A DNA stretch of 64,000 bases, taken from assembly GCF_004004515.1 (NCBI RefSeq), contig NZ_RXOL01000001.1, forward strand, positions 620,001 to 684,000, in the 5' to 3' direction. This DNA is from Croceicoccus ponticola. Lineage in GTDB: Bacteria; Pseudomonadota; Alphaproteobacteria; Sphingomonadales; Sphingomonadaceae. Below the pieces are notes generated by a model. The model saw only the letters and a program-made list of their open reading frames with translations, was not told the DNA's origin and ran no database searches. Position 1 is the stretch's first letter. The number at the start of each line of letters is the position of its first letter. Shown here piece after piece: positions 37,888-50,103 of this stretch. A program made the translations under genes and the position numbers.

Positions 37888-39762
37888 ATGGCGCTTTCCC
37901 CCCAATGGTTGGATGAACTGCGAAGCCGCATCACGCTTTCGGGCGTGATCGGCCGCACTACGCGCCTGACCAAGGCCGGGCGAGAGTGGAAGGCGTGCTG
38001 CCCGTTCCACAACGAAAAATCGCCCAGCTTTACGGTCAACGACGAAAAAGGGTTCTACCACTGCTTTGGCTGCGGTGCGCACGGCGATGCGATTCGCTGG
38101 CTGACCGATCAGCGCGGCATGCCGTTCATGGACGCGGTAAAGGAACTGGCAAGCGAAGCGGGCATGGAAGTCCCCGCCCCCGACCCGCGTTCGGCCATGG
38201 CGGCGGAACAACGCGCGACGCTGCACGACGTCATGGCATCGGCGCAGGCATGGTTCGTGGACATGCTCGCCTCTCCCGCCGGGGCGGAGGCGCGGGCCTA
38301 TCTTGAACGGCGCGGCATATCCAATACGGCGATTTGCGAATTCGGTTTCGGCTATGCGCCCGACGATCGCGGGGCCATTGCCAATGCGCTGTCGGGATAT
38401 CCCAAGGCGATGCTGATCGAAGCGGGTCTGCTGATCGATGTCGAAGGGAAGGAACCCTACGACCGGTTCCGCGGCCGGCTGATGCTTCCGATCCAGGATC
38501 GTCGTGGGCGCGCCATTGCGTTCGGCGGTCGCATACTTGCAGACGCTCCCAATGCGCCGAAATACCTCAACAGCCCCGACACACCGGTTTTCGACAAGGG
38601 GCGCACGCTTTACAACCTGCACCGTGCCGCCGCCGCATCGCGCCAAACCGAACGCATCATCGTGGTCGAAGGCTATATGGACGTGATCGCGCTGGCCGCC
38701 GCCGGCATGGGCGAAGCGGTCGCGCCGATGGGCACGGCGCTGACCGAACAGCAGCTTGAACTGATCTGGCGACTGGTGCCCGTCCCGGTGCTGTGTTTCG
38801 ATGGCGACAGCGCGGGCCAGCGGGCGGCCCTGCGCGCCATAACTCGTGCTTTACCCATGCTGCGGCCCGGTCATTCGTTGCAGATTGTCACCCTGCCGCA
38901 GGGGATGGACCCCGACGACCTGATCCGTCGCGACGGCGCGGCCGCGATGGTGAACCTTTTGGCCAAGGGCGAAAGCCTCGTCAATGCGATCTGGCGATTC
39001 GAACGCGACGCCCAGCCCCTGCGCACGCCGGAGGACAAGGCGGGACTGAAGGCGCGGCTGATCGAACATACCGAAACGATCCAGCAGCCCGACATCCGTT
39101 CGCTTTACCGTCGCGAACTCCTTGAGCATTATGGCGCTTTCGCCTTTCCCCCCCGCGCCCCCCGCGAAAGCCCGGTCTTCCAGAAAGGCCACAGGGGTTT
39201 CAACGCGCGCCCTGTGATAACCGCCCCGTCGGACAGGTTGAAACGGCTGACTCCTGCCGCTGCGCGCAATCGACTGATCGATGCGCTGCTGGTCGGGCTG
39301 GCGCGCCATCCGGCGGTGCTGGGCGATGCGGGCGAACGGCTTGCGGGCCTGCATCCCGACGATCGCGAACAGGCCCGGGTTCTCGACGCGATGCTCGAAC
39401 TGGCCGAGACGCGCAAATTCGCTGCGGAAATCGATTCGGCGCCGCTTGAATCGTCCGACATCGCGGCCATATTGCAGGGACGTGGACTGGCGCTACCCGA
39501 CAGGGAAACGATCGGCGGCATGAAATTTGCCTTTTTGTCCGATCGAAACAGCGAGCCTGAGGCCACGCGAGAACTGGTACAGGCGATCGAATTGCTGGTG
39601 GAAAAGCCCGCAATAGAGACCGCTCTGGCAGAGGCGACGGCGCGGTTTGCGGAAGATCCCGAGGGAGCTTACGCCGAGCAGCAGCGTTTGCTGAAGAGAA
39701 AGCTGGAATTCGAACGCCGCCTCATGCAAATGGCGGCAACGCGTGCGAACGCGTCGGCCTGA
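37888..39762 (+). CDS. dnaG: DNA primase
   Basis: Synthesises RNA primers for replication. 624 residues: N-terminal zinc ribbon with C38, H41, C59 and C62, the RNA-polymerase core with [23 protein letters not shown], the Toprim signature [11 protein letters not shown] and the DGD motif in [12 protein letters not shown], then a C-terminal helicase-interaction region. The C-terminal third is Ala-rich and variable, as is usual. It forms the macromolecular-synthesis set with yqeY upstream and rpoD downstream. Confidence 0.97.
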   Translation: MALSPQWLDELRSRITLSGVIGRTTRLTKAGREWKACCPFHNEKSPSFTVNDEKGFYHCFGCGAHGDAIRWLTDQRGMPFMDAVKELASEAGMEVPAPDPRSAMAAEQRATLHDVMASAQAWFVDMLASPAGAEARAYLERRGISNTAICEFGFGYAPDDRGAIANALSGYPKAMLIEAGLLIDVEGKEPYDRFRGRLMLPIQDRRGRAIAFGGRILADAPNAPKYLNSPDTPVFDKGRTLYNLHRAAAASRQTERIIVVEGYMDVIALAAAGMGEAVAPMGTALTEQQLELIWRLVPVPVLCFDGDSAGQRAALRAITRALPMLRPGHSLQIVTLPQGMDPDDLIRRDGAAAMVNLLAKGESLVNAIWRFERDAQPLRTPEDKAGLKARLIEHTETIQQPDIRSLYRRELLEHYGAFAFPPRAPRESPVFQKGHRGFNARPVITAPSDRLKRLTPAAARNRLIDALLVGLARHPAVLGDAGERLAGLHPDDREQARVLDAMLELAETRKFAAEIDSAPLESSDIAAILQGRGLALPDRETIGGMKFAFLSDRNSEPEATRELVQAIELLVEKPAIETALAEATARFAEDPEGAYAEQQRLLKRKLEFERRLMQMAATRANASA

Positions 39763-39802
39763 TTTCGGGTCGACGATGATTTACGGGAAACCAGAACGGC
39801 AT

Positions 39803-41854
<2,052 letters not shown>

Positions 41855-41870
41855 GTGATCTGGGAAACCC

Positions 41871-41909
41871 AGGCCCCGGCGCGATTGGACAAATCGGCCG
41901 CCGGGGCCT
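41871..41909 (+). terminator. Strong stem-loop after rpoD
   Basis: An 11-bp perfect stem, AGGCCCCGGCG (41871-41881) with CGCCGGGGCCT (41899-41909), 16 bases after the rpoD stop. No T-run follows, so termination may be Rho-dependent or the stem may protect the 3' end. Confidence 0.55.
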
Positions 41910-41994
41910 AGGGCAGGCCATCACCGGCCTGAACAACGTAGGCTGTCGGTGACTGAGAGACCGACGGGCTCCCGCTTACAGCAGGAGCACCCCC

Positions 41995-42063
41995 ATGTCC
42001 GCCAACCAGTTCCATTCGATCTCCAGCCCCAAGTCGCATGCCTTGGCGGAGAATCGCGCATGA
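41995..42063 (+). CDS. 22-residue upstream open frame coupled to the next gene
   Basis: A 23-codon frame (ATG to TGA) with Shine-Dalgarno CAGGAG 8 bases before the ATG. The peptide starts MSANQFHSISSPKSHALA and is hydrophilic. Its stop overlaps the ATG of the 74-residue gene by 4 bases (ATGA), so ribosomes finishing here could start there. A short hairpin GTCGGT/ACCGAC (41946-41963) lies upstream. It may be a leader peptide or a real mini-protein; nothing in its composition suggests an amino-acid sensor. Confidence 0.4.
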   Translation: MSANQFHSISSPKSHALAENRA

Positions 42064-42284
42064 GCCGCGCCATGTTCATCCAGAAGGATACCGACACCGT
42101 CGAGACGATGTGCGCCAAGGCGAAGATCGCGATCAGCACGATCGAAATCCTGCCCAAGGGCGGCACACGGTTGGTCTGCCTGACCAGCGAAGATGCCGAT
42201 CAGGCCCGCGTGACGTTCCGCAAGTCGATCCTCGATGGCGCCCAACCGCGCAGCCCGATGTCGGTCAGCCCCAGCCGCTGGTGA
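42060..42284 (+). CDS. Small conserved-looking protein, unknown function
   Basis: A 74-residue basic protein starting at the ATG after GGCGGAGAATCGCGC (good Shine-Dalgarno). The central part alternates beta and helix (AKIAISTIEILPKGGTRLVCLTSEDADQARVTFRKSIL), and the tail is Pro/Ser-rich ending PSRW. I recognise no family. It lies between rpoD and a bidirectional terminator, and its start is coupled to a 22-codon upstream frame. A longer frame reaching back to 41949 overlaps that upstream ORF and is less likely. Confidence 0.65.
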   Translation: MSRAMFIQKDTDTVETMCAKAKIAISTIEILPKGGTRLVCLTSEDADQARVTFRKSILDGAQPRSPMSVSPSRW

Positions 42285-42330
42285 GTGCGCATTGTGGGTG
42301 ATAGCCTGCAAGATTGCCGCTGACGGTCAC

Positions 42331-42360
42331 GAAACCCCGCGCTTTCGCGGGGTTTCTCTT
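42331..42360. terminator. Intrinsic terminator between convergent genes
   Basis: GAAACCCCGCG (42331-42341) pairs perfectly with CGCGGGGTTTC (42346-42356) around a CTTT loop, followed by TCTT on the plus strand. It lies 46 bases after the 74-residue gene and 28 bases beyond the end of the minus-strand methyltransferase gene, so it can serve both. Confidence 0.82.
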
Positions 42361-42388
42361 ACGCGGCGCCGTTGATCGACCGCGCGAC

Positions 42389-43357
42389 CTAACCCGGCAC
42401 TCCGTGCAATTCGTGGCTGACGCAGGCAACATGCCGGTGATCGGTCCCGCAACACCCCCCCACCACGCGCAAGTTGGGCAATGTTGCGGCAAGTGCGCGA
42501 TGAAGCTCACCGAACTCGACGGGGTCGCCGTCGTCCAGGTCCTTTGCATTGTCGAGTTCGGCGTGGCTCATTCGCGATGCGTTCGCGCGCAGGCCGCCGA
42601 GCCGCACTATCCATGCAGCACCGGTGGCGATTACCGCGCGGAAGTGATCGGGATGCGCGCAATTGACCATGTAATAGGCAGGGCAATACGCCGAAGCTCC
42701 CTGCATCGCGGCGCCAGTGGCCGCATCTGTTGCGGCGATCGCGTCGGCCAGCGTGTCGCCCGTCGGCAAACTTCCGTCCGTTTCGACGGTGAAGGATATT
42801 GCGACCGGCAATCCGACCTCCTGCGCCGCACGAGCGATGCCGATCGCTTCGGCGACGTTCGTCATCGTGATGGCCGATATCATGTCGACACCGGCCCTCG
42901 CCAACTCGCTTACCTGCGCACGATGGAGCGCCAGCGCCTCGTCGGCCGTGGGCACCCTGCCCGGTGCATAGCCATCGCCCGCAGGACCGATTACGCCGTT
43001 TATCACGACGTCCGGCACCCGGTCGCGCCATTCATCACGGATCGCACCGGTAAAAGCGGCGGCCTCGCGATTTAGCGCCAGCGCCCCTTCCTCCGTTTGC
43101 CCGATGGCTTCGGCCCAGACCGGCGATCCGCGCCATGTCACGGTGTCGAGCACGAAGCCCGTTCCAGCCGTTTGCGCCAGTTCGAGAAAACCGTCGAAAT
43201 AACGACGCAGCGCCGCGCGGGCCGCCTCATCCTCGATCAAGGCGATGGCGGCAAATTCGGGCGCCGTGAACCCTTGCTGGAAAAACAGCCATGTCTCCAA
43301 CCCGCCATCGGTCAAATAGGGGCGCTTGGCTTCCATCAAGCGATCGAACTGCGACAT
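42389..43357 (-). CDS. Homocysteine S-methyltransferase family protein
   Basis: A 322-residue (beta/alpha)8 barrel of the MetH-N/BHMT/MmuM family, which moves a methyl group to a thiol such as homocysteine. The zinc-binding cysteines are present: one in MVNCAHPDHF and the pair in GGCCGTDHRH near the C-terminus. The N-terminus LTDGGLETWLFFQQG is typical. The start is the ATG at 43357 (MSQFDRLMEAK); the frame runs 89 codons further upstream but that part is Arg/Cys-rich shadow. The methyl donor (S-methylmethionine, betaine or other) cannot be told from sequence. Confidence 0.88.
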   Translation of the reverse strand: MSQFDRLMEAKRPYLTDGGLETWLFFQQGFTAPEFAAIALIEDEAARAALRRYFDGFLELAQTAGTGFVLDTVTWRGSPVWAEAIGQTEEGALALNREAAAFTGAIRDEWRDRVPDVVINGVIGPAGDGYAPGRVPTADEALALHRAQVSELARAGVDMISAITMTNVAEAIGIARAAQEVGLPVAISFTVETDGSLPTGDTLADAIAATDAATGAAMQGASAYCPAYYMVNCAHPDHFRAVIATGAAWIVRLGGLRANASRMSHAELDNAKDLDDGDPVEFGELHRALAATLPNLRVVGGCCGTDHRHVACVSHELHGVPG

Positions 43358-43499
43358 CGGACTGTTCCCCGCATTTATCAGACCTGCCCCGGGTGGCGGA
43401 AAGCCCTCGTGGCATGTTCGCGCGACCGCTGGGGTATAGCACGACTTGCCCCTGCCCACGGCATTTTTGCGGGCGCGAACATCTCTATCCCCTGCGATG

Positions 43500-43511
43500 C
43501 CGCAATTGCGG
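43500..43511. promoter_or_regulatory. 12-bp palindrome in rpiB/methyltransferase divergent region
   Basis: CCGCAATTGCGG is a perfect palindrome in the 223-base region between the two divergent genes. A separate 9-bp inverted repeat, TGTTCGCGC (43415-43423) and GCGCGAACA (43473-43481), lies in the same region. They may be regulator sites; no regulator can be named. Confidence 0.3.
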
Positions 43512-43580
43512 TGGCCTTTCGCGGCACATGGCACTATGCGCAGGCGCGAGCCGAATCCCCAATCGCGACACGGGACTGAC

Positions 43581-44018
43581 ATGCGCATCGCCATCGCTTC
43601 CGACCATGCCGCCGTCGACCTCAAGGCCGACTTGCGCGAATACCTGATCGAACTGGGGCACGAGGTCGCCGACCTTGGCCCGGAAACGGACGAACGGGTC
43701 GACTATCCCGATTACGGTTACAAGCTGGCTTCGGTCATTTCCGACGGAACCGCCGATTTCGGCGTGGCGCTGTGCGGGTCGGGCATCGGCATTTCCATCG
43801 CCGTGAACCGCGCGCCCGACTGCCGCTGCGCGCTGGTATCCGAACCACTGTCTGCCGCCCTTGCCCGCGAACACAACGATGCGAACGTCATAGCCATGGG
43901 TGCGCGCCTGACCGGCCCAGACATGGCCAAGGCTTGCCTCGACGCTTTCCTGACCACCGAATTCGGCGGAGGCCGCCATGCCGGCCGCGTCGAAAAGCTT
44001 TCCAACTCCTCCCACTGA
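43581..44018 (+). CDS. rpiB: Ribose 5-phosphate isomerase B
   Basis: Interconverts ribose 5-phosphate and ribulose 5-phosphate in the pentose phosphate pathway, and so feeds RibB. 145 residues. The family pattern is clear: [18 protein letters not shown], then [10 protein letters not shown], the catalytic Cys in [26 protein letters not shown], and [14 protein letters not shown]. The frame extends 45 codons upstream, but the family begins at [10 protein letters not shown]. glyA follows after 13 bases, a pairing I consider common in alphaproteobacteria. Confidence 0.96.
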   Translation: MRIAIASDHAAVDLKADLREYLIELGHEVADLGPETDERVDYPDYGYKLASVISDGTADFGVALCGSGIGISIAVNRAPDCRCALVSEPLSAALAREHNDANVIAMGARLTGPDMAKACLDAFLTTEFGGGRHAGRVEKLSNSSH

Positions 44019-44031
44019 CCGGAGACCGCCC

Positions 44032-45327
44032 ATGACCACCGAAACCATGATCCGCGCCCCCGGCTTCTTCACCGACGATCTCGCCGCTGTCGATCCCGCC
44101 ATCGCCAAGGCGATCGACGCCGAAATGGCGCGGGAGCGGAAACAGATCGAACTGATCGCGTCGGAAAACATCGTGTCGAAGGCCGTGCTCGAAGCACAGG
44201 GGTCAGTCCTGACCAACAAGTATGCCGAAGGTTACCCGGGCAAGCGTTATTACCAAGGTTGCGCCCCGTCGGATGAGGTCGAGACGCTGGCAATCGAACG
44301 CGCCAAGCAGTTGTTCGACTGCGGCTTTGCCAACGTTCAGCCGCATTCCGGCGCTCAGGCAAATGGCGCGGTCCTGCTCGCGACGGTAAAGCCGGGCGAC
44401 ACGATCATGGGCATGAGCCTCGATGCCGGCGGCCACCTGACGCACGGTGCGCGCCCATCGCTTTCGGGCAAGTGGTTCAACGCGGTGCAGTATGGCGTGA
44501 CGCCCGACACGCACCTGATCGATTACGACGCGGTCGAGGCACTGGCGGTCGAGCATAATCCCAAGCTGATCATTGCGGGCGGCAGCGCATATCCGCGGAT
44601 CATCGATTTTGCCCGGATGCGCGCCATCGCGGACAAGGTCGGCGCGCTGCTCCATGTCGATATGGCCCACTTTGCCGGGCTGGTCGCGGCGGGCGTTCAC
44701 CCCTCGCCGTTCCCCCATGCGCACATCGCGACGACGACCACGCACAAGACGCTGCGCGGTCCCCGCGCCGGCATGATCCTGACCAATGACGAGGCGCTGG
44801 CCAAGAAGATCAATTCAGCCGTGTTCCCGGGACTTCAGGGCGGCCCGCTGATGCACGTCATCGCCGCCAAGGCCGTGGCGTTCGGCGAAGCCTTGCGCCC
44901 CGAATTCAAGGATTATGCCAAGAAAGTCATCGAAAACGCCCAGATCCTCGCCGCAACGCTGAAGGAGCGTGGGGCAGAGGTCGTTTCGGGCGGCACGGAC
45001 ACGCATCTTGCGCTGATCGACCTCACCCCGCTGGGCGTCACCGGCAAGGACGCGGACGAGGCGCTGGAACGTGCGGGCATCACCTGCAACAAGAACGGCA
45101 TCCCCAACGATCCGCTGCCGCCTACCAAGACGAGCGGCATCCGCGTCGGCAGCCCGGCGGGCACCACCCGCGGTTTCGGCGCCGATGAATTCCGCGAAAT
45201 CGGCCACATGGTCGCCGATGTGCTCGATGGTTTGCGCCGCTGTGGCGAAGAAGGCGACGCGCAAGTGGAACAGAATGTCCGTGAACGCGTCGAAGCGCTG
45301 TGCGATCGATTCCCGATCTACAGCTAA
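44032..45327 (+). CDS. glyA: Serine hydroxymethyltransferase
   Basis: Converts serine and tetrahydrofolate to glycine and methylene-tetrahydrofolate using pyridoxal phosphate. 431 residues from the ATG after CCGGAG. Signatures: [35 protein letters not shown] at the start, the SHMT active-site block with the PLP lysine in [19 protein letters not shown], and the folate-binding region [21 protein letters not shown]. It is followed immediately by a 51-residue membrane protein gene and nrdR. Confidence 0.98.
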   Translation: MTTETMIRAPGFFTDDLAAVDPAIAKAIDAEMARERKQIELIASENIVSKAVLEAQGSVLTNKYAEGYPGKRYYQGCAPSDEVETLAIERAKQLFDCGFANVQPHSGAQANGAVLLATVKPGDTIMGMSLDAGGHLTHGARPSLSGKWFNAVQYGVTPDTHLIDYDAVEALAVEHNPKLIIAGGSAYPRIIDFARMRAIADKVGALLHVDMAHFAGLVAAGVHPSPFPHAHIATTTTHKTLRGPRAGMILTNDEALAKKINSAVFPGLQGGPLMHVIAAKAVAFGEALRPEFKDYAKKVIENAQILAATLKERGAEVVSGGTDTHLALIDLTPLGVTGKDADEALERAGITCNKNGIPNDPLPPTKTSGIRVGSPAGTTRGFGADEFREIGHMVADVLDGLRRCGEEGDAQVEQNVRERVEALCDRFPIYS

Positions 45328-45339
45328 GGAGCATTTCCC

Positions 45340-45495
45340 ATGGCCGATAACGGCATGTCGCCCGAAACCAAGAAAGTCCTGAAGTGGGGCGCCATTGGCG
45401 CGCTCATCGCGATTCCCGTCCCCTTCGTTGGCCCGCTGATCGGCGCGGCCATCGGTGGCGGCCTCGGTTATGCGAAGGCCAAGGGCAAGATCTGA
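45340..45495 (+). CDS. 51-residue glycine-rich membrane protein
   Basis: A 52-codon frame with a strong Shine-Dalgarno (TAAGGAG, 8 bases before the ATG), 12 bases after glyA. The N-terminus is hydrophilic ([17 protein letters not shown]), followed by one long hydrophobic segment, [20 protein letters not shown], and [14 protein letters not shown]. GxxxG-like spacing ([13 protein letters not shown]) is a glycine-zipper pattern that favours helix packing. Below the usual length cut-off, it is easily missed. It lies 10 bases before the nrdR start and is probably co-expressed with glyA and nrdR. Function unknown. Confidence 0.7.
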   Translation: MADNGMSPETKKVLKWGAIGALIAIPVPFVGPLIGAAIGGGLGYAKAKGKI

Positions 45496-45505
45496 AAGTC
45501 CCGAT

Positions 45506-45982
45506 TTGCGCTGCCCGTTTTGTGCCCATGAATCGAGTCAGGTAAAGGACTCGCGCCCGGCTGAGGATGCCTCTGCCATCCGCAGGCGTCGCCAGTGCGA
45601 AGGCTGCGGGGCGCGATTCACCACGTTCGAACGCATCCACCTGCGCGAAATCTTGGTGCTCAAAAGCGGCGTTGAGGGCCAGGCCGAGCGGCGCGAGCCT
45701 TTCGACCGGACCAAGTTGGAACATGCGGTGACGCTAGCCTGTCGCAAACGCGCCATCGATCAGGAACGCATCGACCGGCTGGTGTCGGGCGTCCAGCGCC
45801 AGATCGAAACGCGCGGCGAAAGCGAGATACCTTCGGCCGAAATCGGCGAAATGGTGATGGAGGGGCTGCGCCAGCTCGACCCCGTCGCCTATATCCGCTT
45901 CGCCAGCGTCTATCGCGAGTTTTCCGAAGCGCGCGACTTCGCGCAGTTCGCGAGCACTGTGCGCGACGCCGCGCCCGAATGA
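45506..45982 (+). CDS. nrdR: Transcriptional repressor NrdR
   Basis: Represses ribonucleotide reductase genes according to ATP/dATP. 158 residues from a TTG at 45506, chosen because NrdR always begins (M)RCPFC; an ATG 17 codons earlier lies inside the 51-residue gene. Zinc ribbon: [17 protein letters not shown] and [18 protein letters not shown]. An ATP-cone follows ([25 protein letters not shown]). The start is preceded by GAAAG. Its end overlaps the methylase start by 4 bases (ATGA). The neighbour glyA is a frequent partner of nrdR. Confidence 0.95.
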   Translation: MRCPFCAHESSQVKDSRPAEDASAIRRRRQCEGCGARFTTFERIHLREILVLKSGVEGQAERREPFDRTKLEHAVTLACRKRAIDQERIDRLVSGVQRQIETRGESEIPSAEIGEMVMEGLRQLDPVAYIRFASVYREFSEARDFAQFASTVRDAAPE

Positions 45983-46719
45983 AGCCGGTCGTCGTACTCG
46001 TACGCCCGCAACTGGGCGAAAACATCGGCAAGGCCGCGCGCGCCATGCTGAACTTCGGATTGACCGAAATGCGGCTGGTCACACCGCGCGACGGTTGGCC
46101 CAATCCCAGCGCCGGCCCCGCCGCCAGCGGAGCGGACATCGTGCTGGAACAGGCGAAAGTCTATGCCAGCGTTGCCGATGCCGTCGCCGATTGCGTGCAT
46201 GTGCACGCAACCACCGTGCGCAAGCGCGGCGTGAGCAAGCCGGTGCTGACGCCCGAAGAGGCCGCGCGCGATATCGCCACGATGCCGGGGCGTCACGCGA
46301 TCCTGTTCGGGCCGGAACGGTCGGGGCTCGAAACCGATGACGTCACTCTTGCCCGCACGATCGTGACGGTGCCGATCAACCCCGAATTCGGATCGCTGAA
46401 CCTGGCGCAGGCGGTGATCCTGATGGCTTACGAATGGTCGAAGACCGCGCATGCCACGCTCCGCCAACCGACGCAGGAAGACCACCTGCCTCCCGCTCCT
46501 CAGGCCGATCTCGATGGCATGATCGACCAGATCGAAGCGATGCTGGAGCCCAAGGGCTATTACACACCGCACTCTCGCGCCGTGATGACGCGCCGCAACT
46601 TACGCAATATGCTGACCAAGCCGGGCTGGAACCACCTTGAGGTGCGCACTTTTCGGGGCGTGCTGTCGACGTTGGCCAGAACAGAGCGCGATTCGGATAG
46701 CGGTCCTGACCGCGATTAG
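45979..46719 (+). CDS. SPOUT-family tRNA/rRNA 2'-O-methyltransferase, TrmJ-like
   Basis: A 246-residue knotted (SPOUT) methyltransferase. Motifs are those of the TrmH/TrmJ group: [24 protein letters not shown] (with the catalytic Arg and Asn), [14 protein letters not shown], and the knot segment [23 protein letters not shown], followed by a C-terminal helical extension as in TrmJ, which methylates position 32 of tRNAs. The exact target is inferred from similarity. It is coupled to nrdR (ATGA) and ends in a small symmetrical hairpin shared with the convergent chorismate mutase gene. Confidence 0.9.
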   Translation: MKPVVVLVRPQLGENIGKAARAMLNFGLTEMRLVTPRDGWPNPSAGPAASGADIVLEQAKVYASVADAVADCVHVHATTVRKRGVSKPVLTPEEAARDIATMPGRHAILFGPERSGLETDDVTLARTIVTVPINPEFGSLNLAQAVILMAYEWSKTAHATLRQPTQEDHLPPAPQADLDGMIDQIEAMLEPKGYYTPHSRAVMTRRNLRNMLTKPGWNHLEVRTFRGVLSTLARTERDSDSGPDRD

Positions 46720-46726
46720 GCGGTCA
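46707..46726. terminator. Small hairpin between convergent genes
   Basis: TGACCGC and GCGGTCA form a perfect 7-bp stem around GATTAG, which includes the stop codon of the methylase gene. There is no T-run; it is weak evidence for termination. Confidence 0.35.
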
Positions 46727-46739
46727 TGTCGCCCGACGC

Positions 46740-47051
46740 TTAACCGCGCAAGCGCTCCCACTCGTCCATTTCATAGGCGATGGATGCTTCGACCAGGACT
46801 TCCCACATCTCCGCCACAACGGCTGTCGGAACGCCGATGGCGCTGGCATGGGCGGTCGCAGCTTCAATCACCGCGCGCTTGCGTTCTTCGTCGCGCACGG
46901 CATCGCGGGTCGGCTTGATCCGGGCGGCAGCGCGCATGTAGCAAAATCGCGTGGCGAAAAGTTCGATCAGCGCCCGGTCCGTGGCATCGACCCCGGCGCG
47001 CACTTCGATCATCGTTTCACAGTCGTCCGGAGACTTAGGCAAATCGTTCAT
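46740..47051 (-). CDS. Chorismate mutase, AroQ type
   Basis: A 103-residue all-helical protein that should convert chorismate to prephenate for phenylalanine and tyrosine. Recognisable elements: IEVRAGVDATDRALIELFATRFCYMRAAARIK (Arg and Lys of the first active-site helix) and RDEERKRAVIEAATAHA, then the C-terminal helix with VEASIAYEMDEW. Similarity to the PchB-like (isochorismate pyruvate lyase) subgroup cannot be excluded from sequence alone. The start at 47051 gives MNDLPKSPDD; an upstream extension of 25 codons lacks family features. Confidence 0.85.
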   Translation of the reverse strand: MNDLPKSPDDCETMIEVRAGVDATDRALIELFATRFCYMRAAARIKPTRDAVRDEERKRAVIEAATAHASAIGVPTAVVAEMWEVLVEASIAYEMDEWERLRG

Positions 47052-47327
47052 GGGGCGTGGCTTTGCCCTTCCCGTCCGCAGTTGTCGAGTGTTCGCCATG
47101 CTTCGTCCCAATCGGCGCTCCGACACGGGTCGAGCCGTGTGCTTGACTTCGCGGCGCTATGCGTTAATGGGCGCGCATCCACGTCGGACCGGCCCCTTGG
47201 GGCTGGATCTCGATAGGCCTCGCATCCCGGTGAAGCGATGGCCGCGGCTGGCAACAGGCCAGTCGGTGCGATGCCGGGTTTCGGCCCTTCGCCATGGTGG
47301 CGTCGGGACAGCATATTGGAGAAGACC
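47052..47327. promoter_or_regulatory. Divergent region upstream of rpsD with candidate promoter
   Basis: 276 bases between chorismate mutase (minus) and rpsD (plus). TTGACT (47143-47148), 16 bases, then TAATGG (47165-47170) is the best sigma-70-like sequence for rpsD and would leave a leader of about 150 bases. In other bacteria S4 controls translation from structured leaders; no specific fold is evident to me here. Confidence 0.35.
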
Positions 47328-47942
47328 ATGACGAAGCGCACCCGCGCCAAGCATAAACTCGACCGTCGCATGGGCGAGAACATCTGGGGCCGTCCCAACA
47401 GCCCCGTGAACAAGCGTTCGTATGGCCCCGGTCAGCACGGCCAGCGCCGCAAGAGCAAGGTCAGCGACTTCGGCCTGCAGCTGCGCGCGAAGCAGAAGCT
47501 CAAGGGCTATTACGGCGACGTCACCGAAAAGCAGTTCAAGCGGACCTACATGGAAGCCGCCAGCATGAAGGGCGACACCAGCCAGAACCTGATCGGCCTG
47601 CTTGAACAGCGTCTGGACATGGTCGTCTATCGCGCCAAGTTCGCACCGACCGTGTTTTCCGCGCGTCAGATCGTGAACCACGGTCACATCCGCGTGAATG
47701 GCGTGAAGTGCAACATCCCTTCGCGCCGCATCCGCGTTGGCGACATCATCAGCCTCGGCGACAAGGCCAAGGAAATGGCGCTTGTCATCGAAGCGCAGAG
47801 CCTGCCCGAGCGTGAGATTCCCGACTACGTCGCGACCGACGGCAACGAAAAGGTGACTTTCACCCGCGTGCCGACGCTCGATGAAGTACCCTATCCGGTA
47901 CGCATGGAACCGAACCTGGTCGTCGAGTTCTACTCGCGCTGA
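47328..47942 (+). CDS. rpsD: 30S ribosomal protein S4
   Basis: Primary 16S rRNA-binding protein of the small subunit. 204 residues, starting [23 protein letters not shown] after GGAGAAGACC. The S4 RNA-binding domain is clear: [48 protein letters not shown]. It is a single-gene unit, as in many alphaproteobacteria, where rpsD lies outside the large ribosomal operon. A strong terminator follows. Confidence 0.98.
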   Translation: MTKRTRAKHKLDRRMGENIWGRPNSPVNKRSYGPGQHGQRRKSKVSDFGLQLRAKQKLKGYYGDVTEKQFKRTYMEAASMKGDTSQNLIGLLEQRLDMVVYRAKFAPTVFSARQIVNHGHIRVNGVKCNIPSRRIRVGDIISLGDKAKEMALVIEAQSLPEREIPDYVATDGNEKVTFTRVPTLDEVPYPVRMEPNLVVEFYSR

Positions 47943-47970
47943 TCCATCGGTTCACCGATACGAATTACGG

Positions 47971-47997
47971 AAAAGGGCGGGATTTCCCGCCCTTTTT
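47971..47997 (+). terminator. Intrinsic terminator of rpsD
   Basis: AAAAGGGCGGG and CCCGCCCTTTTT form an extended stem around ATTT, starting 29 bases after the rpsD stop. The T-run overlaps the stem's end, a classical terminator. Confidence 0.92.
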
Positions 47998-48086
47998 CAT
48001 GTGCGCTGCGAAGGCGGAAGATTATCGTTGGTGATCAGATGGTTGGTCGGGAACACATGGCGCCCATCGTGCATTATCCGGACACT

Positions 48087-48275
48087 ATGCAATATCGTTT
48101 TGTCACACCCCACCGCATCGGCAAATGGTACCCGGAGCTCAAGCTCGCGATGAGCCAGGCGTACAAGATAGGTGCCGGCTTCTACGATAAGGCGACGGGC
48201 CAGTTCTTCAGGTATCGCGAAACGGAACTCGAAACGCGCGAAACGGTCGACCACGACGATCTGCTGGCCGCCTGA
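48087..48275 (+). CDS. Small protein, unknown function
   Basis: A 62-residue protein beginning MQYRFVTPHRIGKWYPELK. An in-frame ATG at 48057 (MAPIVHYPD) after GGGAACAC would add 10 residues and has the better ribosome binding site, so the start is uncertain. The central IGAGFYDKATGQFFRYRETELETRE resembles small orphan proteins I have seen in sphingomonads, but no domain or function is known to me. It lies between the rpsD terminator and convergent tgt with only 3 bases separating the stop codons. Confidence 0.65.
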   Translation: MQYRFVTPHRIGKWYPELKLAMSQAYKIGAGFYDKATGQFFRYRETELETRETVDHDDLLAA

Positions 48276-48278
48276 AAC

Positions 48279-49415
<1,137 letters not shown>

Positions 49416-50060
49416 CTAGCGGCTTGGATCGCCCTGCGCCAGTGGCAGAGCCACCGCCTTCGTCTCCAGTGTGCGAAAGGTGATCGACCAGCGCGTGAGC
49501 TCCATCGGCACGATCGAATGTTCCCACTCCCGTCGGGCCACCCCGTCGAGGCGATAGGCAGCCCCGGGGTCGAGCGCGAAAGAGGCTCGGTCAAAACCCT
49601 GTACGTTGCGGCGGCGAAGGCGCATGGTGGCCGGCGCACCGAGCGATACGCCGACGATACGCCCGAATTGCGGCCGATCGCGATGCCATCCGATCCCGGC
49701 ACCGGGGTCGTAACGGATCAACATGCCCTGCTCGTAATCGCCCGGATCATCTCCGAATGCGTCGATCGCCCGGTCTCGAATTTCAAGCAGCCATGCAGGC
49801 ATAGGTTCGGCACGCACGATACAGCCGCCCGCGAAGTCGTAATGCCATCCAAACGAACACGTCATGCGCTTTCCCGTCCATTGCTGAAACCGGAACGGCG
49901 AAAGGTCGCTACCGTCGATTGCCTCGCACAATTGCCGCGTCTCGCTGGTCGCAAACAGCGGTTCCGACACCGCCAGCCCAGCCACGGACAGGTCATCGTG
50001 GTCGGGCGCGAACAGGTCGAATTGCATCACCATCGCGCGAATATGGGGCGAGCCATGCAA
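49416..50060 (-). CDS. AlkB-like 2-oxoglutarate/Fe(II) dioxygenase
   Basis: A 214-residue double-stranded beta-helix enzyme that should oxidatively remove alkyl groups from nucleic acid bases. Iron ligands H126-x-D128 (GWHRDRP) and H181 (WEHSI), and the 2-oxoglutarate-binding R190 and R196 in LTRWSITFR, are all present. The upstream half has the FRFQQWTGKRMTCSFGWHYDF nucleotide-recognition-like segment. AAGGTGG lies 8 bases before the chosen ATG; in-frame ATGs 9 and 11 codons later are alternatives. 12 bases separate it from tgt on the same strand, so both may be co-transcribed. Confidence 0.88.
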   Translation of the reverse strand: MHGSPHIRAMVMQFDLFAPDHDDLSVAGLAVSEPLFATSETRQLCEAIDGSDLSPFRFQQWTGKRMTCSFGWHYDFAGGCIVRAEPMPAWLLEIRDRAIDAFGDDPGDYEQGMLIRYDPGAGIGWHRDRPQFGRIVGVSLGAPATMRLRRRNVQGFDRASFALDPGAAYRLDGVARREWEHSIVPMELTRWSITFRTLETKAVALPLAQGDPSR

Positions 50061-50103
50061 AAGACCACCTTTCGCCTCGGTCTCAAACCTCTATGACCGC
50101 CCG

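Noticed and set aside
47997-48254. 85-codon minus-strand frame opposite the small gene at 48087
   Set aside because: It runs back into the rpsD terminator and has no ribosome binding site; the plus-strand frame has the more protein-like composition.
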